A stretch of DNA of 42,590 bases from Sphingobacteriia bacterium (lineage in GTDB: Bacteria; Bacteroidota; Bacteroidia; B-17B0; Aurantibacillaceae): contig RFNG01000076.1 of assembly GCA_009927275.1 (NCBI GenBank), positions 1 through 42,590 of the forward strand, given 5' to 3'. Of this stretch, positions 1 through 8,205 are shown in pieces; positions within the stretch are counted from its first letter, which is position 1; every line of letters begins with the position of its first letter. The notes beneath the pieces are model-generated. The model saw only the letters and a list, made by a program, of their open reading frames with translations. It searched no databases and was not told where the DNA came from. A program made the position numbers and the translations under genes.

Positions 1-2
1 TA

Positions 3-440
3 AGTTGTTTTGGCATGTTTTTGCGCCACGATATTACCTTACTATTTAAGTTTAATACCGACCGAGCTTTTAGTGGCAGTGAAGATTGGTTATTGTGGTT
101 GCAATTGGCTGCACGTTACAAAATATATTTTAATTGTAACGTAAGTGGCTGTTTGGTTGAGCATAATGCGCGCAGTGTATTACAGTTTGATGAAGGCCAA
201 TTACTTTATCGTGCAAAGACTTTATATTCATTATTAAAATCTGATGATGTGTTTTTAAAAGCTTTTGGTGTACGTGCCGCCAAGCGTGTATATGGGCATA
301 TGCTCACGTATACAGCCTTGCATTTAATTTTAAACAAAAAACGTAAATCGGGTAGCTATTTATTTTTTAAGGGCCTGTATTACGCGCCCATTGAGCTGTT
401 TAGCAGGCGTAGTTTAGCAATTATAAAACATTGGCTTTAA
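3..440 (+). CDS. Glycosyltransferase family 2-like, C-terminal part (5' end outside window)
   Basis: Frame stays open to the window edge (SCFGMFLRHDI...); FSGSEDWLLWLQLAARY resembles the ED-x-W region of GT2 enzymes. Confidence 0.6.
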   Translation, partial: SCFGMFLRHDITLLFKFNTDRAFSGSEDWLLWLQLAARYKIYFNCNVSGCLVEHNARSVLQFDEGQLLYRAKTLYSLLKSDDVFLKAFGVRAAKRVYGHMLTYTALHLILNKKRKSGSYLFFKGLYYAPIELFSRRSLAIIKHWL

Positions 441-443
441 ACC

Positions 444-995
444 CTACTCCTCTTCATAAATACTTAAACTAATTTTACCCTTATCTAAAGATGAGTCATC
501 ACTAAGTGTAATGCTTAAAGGGCTATTAGCTTTTTGATCTGTAAACACCAGTGTACCTTGGTTACCTTGCTCGGGTTTACCCAGGCGCTCGGTATAAATG
601 GCTTTAAGGTCATCAAAAATAATGGTGGTACGGTCAAGGTCTTTACAAAACAAATCCAGCTCAATTTCTGCCAGGCGGTTTTCATTAAGCCAGTAGCTAA
701 TATCAAACTGCGTTAAGCTATCAAGCATAATGTGGTATACCAGGCGGTCGTTATTTTCGGTTGCGGGCTTACGGGCTTCAAGGCGTTTTATACTGTCAAT
801 AGGCATGCCCAGGTTTAGGCCTCTAAAAATGCCTTTAGGGCTTTTTAAAACCGAGTCAAGGGCTACGTTAAAGCCCGGAAAAATACGTTTGCTTGCCGTA
901 CCGGATTCATTGCTGTGGCCGCCACAGGCATAAAGCCCGGCCAGCAGGGCTATAAGGGCAATACGTAATACGGGCTTAAGTTGTTGGCTGTTCAT
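444..995 (-). CDS. Hypothetical lipoprotein
   Basis: ORF with signal peptide and lipobox-like LAGLYAC; overlaps lysS 3' end by 20 nt. Confidence 0.65.
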   Translation of the reverse strand: MNSQQLKPVLRIALIALLAGLYACGGHSNESGTASKRIFPGFNVALDSVLKSPKGIFRGLNLGMPIDSIKRLEARKPATENNDRLVYHIMLDSLTQFDISYWLNENRLAEIELDLFCKDLDRTTIIFDDLKAIYTERLGKPEQGNQGTLVFTDQKANSPLSITLSDDSSLDKGKISLSIYEEE

Positions 996-2520
996 GTGTT
1001 TGGGGTGTTTGGTGTTGGGGCCGCATTTGCGGAAAAAATAATACTTCTTGTATGGCCGCTTGGTTGGTAAGCAGCATGGTAAGGCGGTCTATGCCAATGC
1101 CAATGCCGGCCGTGGGGGGCATGGCGTATTCAAGTGCGCGTAAAAAATCATGGTCAATAAACATGGCCTCATCATCGCCACGTGCTTGCAGTTTAAGCTG
1201 CTCATCAAAACGGGTGCGTTGCTCCAGCGGATCGTTAAGCTCGGTGTAAGCATTGGCCAGTTCTTTACCGTTTACCATTAACTCAAAGCGCTCTACATAG
1301 CCCGGCAAACTGCGGTGGGCTTTGGTAAGGGGGCTCATGTCAACAGGGTAATCGGTAATAAATGTAGGTTGTATGCAATGGCCCTCGCAGGTTTCGCCAA
1401 ACAGCGCATCTATTAATTTACCGCGGCCCATGTGGGCTTCGGTAGCAATATGGCGTTGCTTGCAGGCTTCGCGCAAAGCAGCTTCGTCCATAGTACTAAT
1501 GTCAATACCTGCATGTTGCAGCAGGGCCTCGCGCATGCTTAGGCGGGCAAAGGGTGCTTTAAAATTAATGGTGGTGGCGCCTACCTGTACCGCTGTGCTG
1601 CCATACAAATCAAGCACCACCTGCTCTAACAGGGTTTCGCAAAACTGCATCATCCAGTGGTAATCTTTATAGGCCACATAAAACTCCAATACGGTAAACT
1701 CGGGGTTATGGGTACGGTCCATGCCCTCGTTTCTAAAATCTTTGGCAAACTCGTACACGCCGTCAAAGCCACCTACAATAAGGCGTTTTAAATACAGCTC
1801 GTTGGCTATGCGCAGGTACAAGGGTATATCCAGGGCATTGTGGTGGGTAATAAAAGGCCGTGCCGTGGCACCACCGGGTATACTTTGTAAAATGGGTGTT
1901 TCAACTTCAAGCATGCCGGCTGCATTTAATTGGCGGCGTATGCAATTTATAATTTTACTGCGCTTAACAAAGGTGTCGCGCACCTGGGGGTTTATAATTA
2001 AATCTACATAACGTTGCCGGTACCTAAACTCGGGGTCGCTAACCGCATCAAAGCTTTGGCCGCTGTCATCTGTTTTAACAATGGGTAGCGGGCGCAGGGC
2101 TTTGCTTAACAATGTAAAATGTTTTACATGTAATGAAATTTCACCCGTTTTAGTTGTAAACACATAGCCCTCGGCGCCCATAATATCGCCAATATCCAAC
2201 AGCTTTTTAAAAACAATATCAAAAAGGCTTTTATCATCACCGGGGCAAATATCATCTTTACGCACATACATTTGCAGGCGTCCGCTGTGGTCTTGCAGTA
2301 CGGCAAAACAGGCCTTGCCCATATCGCGCATGCTCATGAGGCGGCCCGCAATACGCACCTGGGTAAAGGCTTCGGGCTGTTGTGCAAAGCGGGCTTTAAT
2401 ATCTGCTGCAACGTGGCTTACGTGGTATTCGGGGGCGGGGTATGGGTTAATGCCCATACGGCGCAGCTCATTTAGTTTATCGCGGCGTATACGTTCTTGT
2501 TCACTTAACTGCTGTTCCAT
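976..2520 (-). CDS. lysS: Lysyl-tRNA synthetase (class II)
   Basis: Class II LysRS motifs (FRNEGMDRTHNPEFT, GIGIGIDRLTMLLT). ORF track starts at 2532, but that overlaps a TAACTTTG element, so Met at 2520 (MEQQLSEQ) is preferred. Confidence 0.95.
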   Translation of the reverse strand: MEQQLSEQERIRRDKLNELRRMGINPYPAPEYHVSHVAADIKARFAQQPEAFTQVRIAGRLMSMRDMGKACFAVLQDHSGRLQMYVRKDDICPGDDKSLFDIVFKKLLDIGDIMGAEGYVFTTKTGEISLHVKHFTLLSKALRPLPIVKTDDSGQSFDAVSDPEFRYRQRYVDLIINPQVRDTFVKRSKIINCIRRQLNAAGMLEVETPILQSIPGGATARPFITHHNALDIPLYLRIANELYLKRLIVGGFDGVYEFAKDFRNEGMDRTHNPEFTVLEFYVAYKDYHWMMQFCETLLEQVVLDLYGSTAVQVGATTINFKAPFARLSMREALLQHAGIDISTMDEAALREACKQRHIATEAHMGRGKLIDALFGETCEGHCIQPTFITDYPVDMSPLTKAHRSLPGYVERFELMVNGKELANAYTELNDPLEQRTRFDEQLKLQARGDDEAMFIDHDFLRALEYAMPPTAGIGIGIDRLTMLLTNQAAIQEVLFFPQMRPQHQTPQTHEQPTT

Positions 2521-2529
2521 GTAGTTGTA

Positions 2530-2537
2530 CAAAGTTA
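2530..2537 (-). promoter_or_regulatory. -7 element of lysS (TAACTTTG, 9 nt before Met 2520)
   Basis: Minus strand TTGTAACTTTGTACAACTACATG. Confidence 0.5.
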
Positions 2538-2956
2538 CAAGATATTATGGATGTTTAATGGGCATTGGTAATGAGATGCGTTAAATTGTTTTTGCATTTT
2601 ATTTTAACCCCTTTTAAAAATTTTAAACGTTGTTTGTATCGCTGTTTTATTGACACAAAAAATATTTAAACACTAATTTTGGTTGTTTAAAGCCTGGTTT
2701 TTTTTATGTGTTTGTTTTTTGTATAAAGGCATTGTCTTTATTTTCCGAAAGCATCGCCCAAAACATACTAAATATAATTTTCTTCTCTAAAGACATCGCC
2801 CAAAAAAATTCCACCAAAAAACTTAATTAACGCCCAAAACAAAAATTGCGATAAAAACCCAACCCAAAAAATGCTACAAAAATTATTTCAATATTAAATT
2901 ACCCCACACCCAAAAAATAATTAATCAAATTACAAAACCCACCACATTGTTACCTT

Positions 2957-4006
2957 TTAAAAAATACCAGCATCATGCCCTATTTGTGCTGTTAACTGTG
3001 ACACCGGCAAGTTTTTTATTTGTTTAATGGTATAGGCTTTGTAGCCGGGTATTTGCTCGGGTTGCAGTGCTACTGTATACACCTTTACGTTTAAGGTTTG
3101 ATGACTTAATTTATGCGTGTACACTTTTAACAATTTACGTTTACCGCAAGCCTGCATTACTTGTTTATGTGATGCATGTTGCCCAGCGGGCGTTAAGGTT
3201 GCGCTGTTATGCTCTAAACAAACAAATTCATATAAGCCTTGCCACACATCGCCAGATGTACGTTGCCGCATAAAATACCTACCCTTTGCAGGGCCAGCTA
3301 ACAGCACATGTAAGTGCCGTTGCCGTACCGGTTTAGCTTTTATTTTATGTGGTATAAGGTGTACCGTATGGCTGCGATGGGCCTCACAATGCTCTGCAAA
3401 GGGACAAATACTGCATGGTGGTGATTGGGGTTTGCATTGCAGGGCCCCAAATTCCATTATAGCTTGGTTGTATGTGCCGGCATCGGCTTTATACAACAAT
3501 TGTGTTGCAAGGGCTTGCACCTGCTTTAAACCGGCTGGGCGGTTTACGGCTTCGCGTATGCCATACAGCCGTGCCAGCACACGTATAACATTACCATCAA
3601 CCACCGCATGTGGTTTTAAAAATGCTATGGAGGCAATGGCCGCCGCCGTATAGGGCCCAATACCGGGCACCTTAAGCAATTGTGCATACGTATTGGGTAT
3701 TACACCCTTATGTGTATTACAAATATATTGGGCGGCTTTATGCAAATTACGCGCCCTGCTATAATAGCCTAAACCCTGCCAGGCTTTTAACACTTGTTGT
3801 TCTGTGCTGCGGGCCAGCACCCAAACATTGGGAAACAGGGTAATAAAACGTTCGTAATAGGGCAGCCCCTGTTTAACCTGTGTTTGTTGTAAAATAATTT
3901 CAGACAACCAAATATTATAGGGTAAGGGCTCTTGCCGCCAGGGCAAATCACGTTTATGATTTGCATACCAGTGTAACAGCGTTTTTACAAAGCCGTTGGA
4001 CTTCAT
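2957..4006 (-). CDS. mutY: A/G-specific adenine glycosylase
   Basis: HhH-GPD (LLKVPGIGPYTAAAIASIAF), WLSEIILQQTQV, Fe-S cysteines CKPQSPPCSICPFAEHC. Confidence 0.95.
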   Translation of the reverse strand: MKSNGFVKTLLHWYANHKRDLPWRQEPLPYNIWLSEIILQQTQVKQGLPYYERFITLFPNVWVLARSTEQQVLKAWQGLGYYSRARNLHKAAQYICNTHKGVIPNTYAQLLKVPGIGPYTAAAIASIAFLKPHAVVDGNVIRVLARLYGIREAVNRPAGLKQVQALATQLLYKADAGTYNQAIMEFGALQCKPQSPPCSICPFAEHCEAHRSHTVHLIPHKIKAKPVRQRHLHVLLAGPAKGRYFMRQRTSGDVWQGLYEFVCLEHNSATLTPAGQHASHKQVMQACGKRKLLKVYTHKLSHQTLNVKVYTVALQPEQIPGYKAYTIKQIKNLPVSQLTAQIGHDAGIF

Positions 4007-4010
4007 ACTG

Positions 4011-4018
4011 TAAAATTA
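4011..4018 (-). promoter_or_regulatory. -7 element of mutY (TAATTTTA-N4-ATG)
   Basis: Minus strand TGTAATTTTACAGTATG; a TTG lies 19 nt upstream of the element. Confidence 0.55.
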
Positions 4019-4054
4019 CAGTAAACATACTGATTTACAACTTGTTACCTATTT

Positions 4055-4084
4055 TTTGCACGTTAAATTAATTTGTTACATTTG
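4055..4084 (+). promoter_or_regulatory. Bacteroidota-type promoter for the HU gene
   Basis: TTTG-N18-TACATTTG, matching the TTTG/TAnnTTTG consensus. Confidence 0.65.
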
Positions 4085-4139
4085 TTATACTAAAAAATAC
4101 GGCTTAAACATTTGATTTTAAATACTTTAGTAATTACAT

Positions 4140-4451
4140 ATGACAAAGGCAGATATTGTAAATGAAATTTCAGAAAAAACGGGCATTGAAAAATTGGTAG
4201 TTCAAACCGCTGTAGAATCGTTTATGAAAACGGTTCGCAATTCTATGATTGAAGGTAAAAACGTGTACCTCAGGGGTTTTGGAACTTTTGTGGTAAAAAA
4301 ACGTGCCGAAAAAATTGGTCGCGATATTTCTAAAAACACTACGGTGGTTATACCTGCCCATTACATACCTGCGTTTAAAGCCTCAAAAACCTTTACCGAA
4401 AGAGTAAAAAAGAACGTAAAAACGGCTGAGGAACCAAAAAATCTCGATTAA
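4140..4451 (+). CDS. HU/IHF family DNA-binding protein
   Basis: MTKADIVNEISEKTGIEK...VYLRGFGTFVVKKRAEKIGRD. Confidence 0.93.
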   Translation: MTKADIVNEISEKTGIEKLVVQTAVESFMKTVRNSMIEGKNVYLRGFGTFVVKKRAEKIGRDISKNTTVVIPAHYIPAFKASKTFTERVKKNVKTAEEPKNLD

Positions 4452-4458
4452 TTCATAA

Positions 4459-5253
4459 ATGTTATCTAAATTTGCGCCCCTCTTGTGGATAGCAGGAGCA
4501 TTATTACTTTGCGTTCTTTTATTTTTATTACCCCGTACCCCTGCCCCTAAACCTGCCCCTGCCCTTCCGGTTTCAGGTGCTGCAGACATTGGCTTTTGGC
4601 TTAAACGTGCGCTGGCACAGGAACCCGCCTCCCGTGCACAGAAATACCAACGTTGGGCCAACACCAAATCTTGGGACAGTTTAAAGTGGTTTTGGAATAC
4701 CGCTAAACGTCCGGACTTATTGGCAAGTATTGTAGAGGCGCAAGCTGCGCAGCAAAACTCCGATTCGTTATGGCTGTTAGCAGGTAAAACCTATTACAAG
4801 GCTGTACGGTTTTGTACAGATAGTACAGAGCTGCCGGTATTGTTTGAGGCCAGCCGCCGCTGTTTACAAACGGTATTAAAGCATACACCCGCCCATGCGG
4901 AAGCCAAACTTTTACTGGCTTCATGTTGGGTAGATGAAGGCCGCGACCCCATGAAAGGTATTTCATTGTTGCGCGAACTTGAGGCTACCGACAGTACCCG
5001 CACGGATGTACAGCTAACGCTGGGTTTATTTAGCATGCGCAGCCAGCAATTTGATAAGGCTGTGCGACGTTTTAAAACTGTATTGCGATTAGACCCCGCA
5101 TACATTGAAGCGTACTTGCATTTAGCAGATGCTTACCAACAGCAGGGACGTATAGACCAAGCGCGTGAGGCCCTTTCAGCCTACGCGGGTTTAACGCCTA
5201 ATCCGGCAGAACGGGAAGAAATAAAAAATTATATTAATCAATTACATAATTAA
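4459..5253 (+). CDS. TPR-repeat membrane-anchored protein
   Basis: N-terminal TM segment; C-terminal TPR-like repeats (FDKAVRRFKTVLRLDPAYIEAYLHLADAYQQQGR). Confidence 0.75.
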   Translation: MLSKFAPLLWIAGALLLCVLLFLLPRTPAPKPAPALPVSGAADIGFWLKRALAQEPASRAQKYQRWANTKSWDSLKWFWNTAKRPDLLASIVEAQAAQQNSDSLWLLAGKTYYKAVRFCTDSTELPVLFEASRRCLQTVLKHTPAHAEAKLLLASCWVDEGRDPMKGISLLRELEATDSTRTDVQLTLGLFSMRSQQFDKAVRRFKTVLRLDPAYIEAYLHLADAYQQQGRIDQAREALSAYAGLTPNPAEREEIKNYINQLHN

Positions 5254-5264
5254 CACAACACATT

Positions 5265-5354
5265 ATGCCAAGCGGAAAAAAACGGAAGCGCCATAAAATG
5301 GCCACCCACAAACGTAAAAAACGTTTACGGAAAAACCGTCATAAGAAAAAATAA
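5265..5354 (+). CDS. AURKAIP1/COX24-domain mini-protein, 29 aa (MPSGKKRKRHKMATHKRKKRLRKNRHKKK)
   Basis: Translated by hand; below the 60-aa cutoff of the ORF track; strongly basic and resembles the conserved Bacteroidota AURKAIP1/COX24 family. Confidence 0.88.
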   Translation: MPSGKKRKRHKMATHKRKKRLRKNRHKKK

Positions 5355-5363
5355 GTTTTACCC

Positions 5364-5382
5364 ACAGGGTCTTAGGCCCTGT
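5364..5382 (+). terminator. Stem-loop between the mini-gene and rng
   Basis: ACAGGGTC-TTA-GGCCCTGT: 8-bp stem including one T-G wobble, 3-nt loop, followed by ATTTAAAAATTTT. Confidence 0.5.
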
Positions 5383-5400
5383 ATTTAAAAATTTTACAGC

Positions 5401-6957
5401 GTGAATCAAGAATTAATTATTAATTCCACGCCTGGTGAAGTTGTTATTGCGCTGCTTAACGATAAACGTTTAGTAGAGTTGCATCGTGAAAAAAACAACG
5501 CAAAATATTCAGTAGGCGACATTTATTTGGGTACTACCCGAAAAATTATGAGCGGCTTAAATGCCGTGTTTATAGATGTGGGTTATGAAAAAGATGCTTT
5601 TTTGCATTACCATGACCTTGGACCCCATGCCCGTTCGGTTTTAAAATATACCGACATGTGCCTAAAAGGCAAACAACAGGTAAGCAACCTGATGTATTTT
5701 AAACATGAACCTGAAATTCAAAAAGACGGTAAAATAACCGACATTGTTAAATCGGGTTTACCTGTTTTGGTTCAAATTGCCAAAGAGCCCATAAGCGCCA
5801 AAGGTCCGCGTGTTACAACCGAAATTAGTTTGGCCGGACGCTACCTGGTACTTATTCCTTTTGGTGAAAAAGTTTCCATTTCTAGTAAAATTCGCAGCAG
5901 TGAAGAAAAAGCGCGGCTAAAAGAACTTATGCATAATATTAAACCCAAACATTTTGGGGTTATTGTGCGTACTGTTGCCGAAAACAAATCGGTAGCCGAT
6001 CTCGAAGGCGACCTTAATGATTTAATTAAGCGTTGGGAAACGGCTTTTCAAACATTAAAAACCGGACAAGCGCCCCAACAAATTTTAGGTGAAATGGATC
6101 GTACCAATGCCATTTTACGTGATTTTTTAAACCCAAGTTTTAATGCGGTGCATGTTAACGATCCGGCCTTGTACGAAGATTTAAAACATTATATAAAAGC
6201 CATTGCGCCCGATAAAAGTGACATCTTAAAACTATTCGCCGGCAAGGTGCCTATTTTTGATGCACTGGGTGTTGAAAAGCAAATTAAAGGCCTGTTTGGT
6301 AAAACCGTACACATGAAAAGCGGTGCCTACCTGGTAATTGAACATACCGAAGCCCTGCATGTATTTGATGTTAACAGCGGCAACCGCGCAAAAAGTGAAC
6401 AAACCCAAGAGCAAAATGCACTTGAGGTAAATTTAGATGCTGCCGCTGAAGTGGCCCGCCAGTTACGACTACGAGATATGGGAGGCATAATTGTAGTGGA
6501 TTTTATTGACATGCATAACCCCGATAACCGGCGTAAACTCTTTGACCGGCTTAAAGATGAAATGAAATCAGACCGGGCTAAGCATAATATATTACCGCCC
6601 AGTAAATTTGGTTTAATTCAAATTACACGGCAGCGCCTACGGCCTGAAGTTAATGTTGAGGTGCTTGAAACCTGTCCTAATTGCAACGGCTCGGGCAAAT
6701 CACAACCCAGTATTTTATTGGCCGATCAAATAACCAATGCCTTACGCTTTTTAATAAAAGACGAAGGTCAAAAAGGATTAAGCCTGCATGTACACCCCTA
6801 TTTAGAAGCTTATATTAAAAAAGGTAAATGGTTTAAAAGCCTGCAATGGAAATGGTACTTTGAATTTAAACAATGGATTAAAATTGCCGGTGTTGCCAGT
6901 CAGCCCCTAATGGAATACACCATTTACGATAAAAGCATGGATGAAATTGATGCCTAA
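5401..6957 (+). CDS. rng: Ribonuclease E/G family protein (RNase G-like)
   Basis: GTG start; S1-like GDIYLGTTRKIMSGLNAVFIDVGYEKDAFLHYHDLGP; MGGIIVVDFIDM; CPNCNGSG Zn-link. Confidence 0.93.
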   Translation: MNQELIINSTPGEVVIALLNDKRLVELHREKNNAKYSVGDIYLGTTRKIMSGLNAVFIDVGYEKDAFLHYHDLGPHARSVLKYTDMCLKGKQQVSNLMYFKHEPEIQKDGKITDIVKSGLPVLVQIAKEPISAKGPRVTTEISLAGRYLVLIPFGEKVSISSKIRSSEEKARLKELMHNIKPKHFGVIVRTVAENKSVADLEGDLNDLIKRWETAFQTLKTGQAPQQILGEMDRTNAILRDFLNPSFNAVHVNDPALYEDLKHYIKAIAPDKSDILKLFAGKVPIFDALGVEKQIKGLFGKTVHMKSGAYLVIEHTEALHVFDVNSGNRAKSEQTQEQNALEVNLDAAAEVARQLRLRDMGGIIVVDFIDMHNPDNRRKLFDRLKDEMKSDRAKHNILPPSKFGLIQITRQRLRPEVNVEVLETCPNCNGSGKSQPSILLADQITNALRFLIKDEGQKGLSLHVHPYLEAYIKKGKWFKSLQWKWYFEFKQWIKIAGVASQPLMEYTIYDKSMDEIDA

Positions 6958-7139
6958 AGCGCAGTTGCGTTTTGAGCCTTTTGCTTTTGAATTTTTTGTG
7001 ATAAATGTACTACCAATTTGGTGTCTGAAATCCATTTGGATGGTATCCCCCTGTTGGCAACAGTAAAATGGCGACGGTTTAAAAAACCGGCCCAATCGTT
7101 TAGGTTGTGGGTAAACCTTTGGCGTTGAATTGTAAGCAT
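6954..7139 (-). CDS. Small hypothetical protein, 61 aa
   Basis: ORF preceded by TAACTTTA-N4-ATG (element at 7144-7151), the same arrangement as at several confident genes; stop overlaps the rng stop. Confidence 0.4.
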   Translation of the reverse strand: MLTIQRQRFTHNLNDWAGFLNRRHFTVANRGIPSKWISDTKLVVHLSQKIQKQKAQNATAL

Positions 7140-7172
7140 AGCATAAAGTTACTACGTTTTAAAGGCGCTTAT

Positions 7173-7189
7173 TGCTACGTTTAGTAGCA
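7173..7189. other. Small inverted repeat
   Basis: TGCTAC-GTTTA-GTAGCA, perfect 6-bp arms. Confidence 0.4.
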
Positions 7190-7288
7190 TGTTATGGTCT
7201 TTTACTTAATTAACAAAATACCTTGAATTATCAACAAGTTTGGCACTTGACGGTTTTAATTCAATATTTGTCGAGGTAATATTAAACT

Positions 7289-7609
7289 ATGAACGACGAT
7301 TTTGAAAAGAACGATCGGGGCGACCTGTTCTCTAAGCCGGTGCGGGCCGGCAAGCGCACGTATTTCTTTGATGTGAAAAGCACGCGTGGTAACGACTACT
7401 ACCTTACCATTACCGAAAGCAAAAAACGCTTTAGCGAAGACGGGCGGTTTACCTTTGAAAAACATAAAATCTTTTTATACAAAGAAGACTTCGATAAGTT
7501 TTTAGAAGGCCTTAACGAGTCCATTCAGCATATCCGTCAACATGCGCCAGAGCCTCCTCCATCGGCGCCGTCAGCATCCAGCGACGTACAGTTTGAAGAT
7601 CTGGGCTAA
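7289..7609 (+). CDS. DUF3276 / PUR-family nucleic-acid-binding protein
   Basis: GKRTYFFDVKSTRGNDYYLTITESKKRF...KHKIFLYKEDFDKFLEGL. Confidence 0.88.
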   Translation: MNDDFEKNDRGDLFSKPVRAGKRTYFFDVKSTRGNDYYLTITESKKRFSEDGRFTFEKHKIFLYKEDFDKFLEGLNESIQHIRQHAPEPPPSAPSASSDVQFEDLG

Positions 7610-7626
7610 AGCCAAACAGACTTTAC

Positions 7627-8205
7627 GTGCGGGTATTGGTAATTGATAATTTTGACAGTTTTACCTTTAACCTGGTTCATTTACTTGAATCCTACCCAAC
7701 GGTGCAATGCACGGTAATGAAAAATAATGCCATTGACTGGAACGCCCTTATGCATGCAAATGCGCTTGTGCTATCGCCCGGCCCCGGAATTCCGGAAGAA
7801 GCAGGTGATTTAATGCGGTGTATTGATCTGCTAAAAGACAAGCTTCCTATTTTAGGAATTTGCTTGGGCATGCAGGCGCTGGGACAGTATTTTGGAGCGC
7901 AGCTTGTTAATTTAAAACAGGTTTTTCACGGTATTGCGCGGCCGGTATATACTACGGATAATTCTGAAATTGTATTTAATGGCTGCTCCAGCCCATTTAT
8001 GGCAGGGCGTTACCACTCGTGGGGGCTTGCGCCCGATTCGGTTAAAGCGCCCTTACAAATTACCGCATTAGACCAACAGGGCTTGGTTATGGGCATACGC
8101 CATATGCATTTAAATATTTGCGGTTTGCAATTTCATCCTGAATCGGTATTAAGCCCCCAAGGCAAACACATACTTCACAATTGGATACGCTACAATGAAC
8201 ACTGA
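7627..8205 (+). CDS. Aminodeoxychorismate/anthranilate synthase glutamine amidotransferase subunit
   Basis: GATase class I: VLVIDNFDSFTFNLVHLLE, LSPGPGIPEEAG, GICLGMQALG, GLQFHPESVLS; GTG start. Confidence 0.9.
   Translation: MRVLVIDNFDSFTFNLVHLLESYPTVQCTVMKNNAIDWNALMHANALVLSPGPGIPEEAGDLMRCIDLLKDKLPILGICLGMQALGQYFGAQLVNLKQVFHGIARPVYTTDNSEIVFNGCSSPFMAGRYHSWGLAPDSVKAPLQITALDQQGLVMGIRHMHLNICGLQFHPESVLSPQGKHILHNWIRYNEH

Noticed and set aside
1052-2524. Several plus-strand ORFs antisense to lysS (1052-1249, 1373-1663, 1721-2011, 2272-2475, 2315-2524)
   Set aside because: Lie wholly opposite a confident lysS gene, have no recognisable motifs and overlap each other; shadow ORFs.
2533-2956. Possible CRISPR array from repeated CCCAAAA/CATCGCCCAAAA
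   Set aside because: Repeats are too short, degenerate and irregularly spaced (42, 34, 30, 46 nt), with no cas genes.
2533-2956. Possible oriC
   Set aside because: No DnaA-box cluster (TTATCCACA-like) seen by eye and no dnaA/dnaN/gidA neighbour; kept only as an unexplained region.
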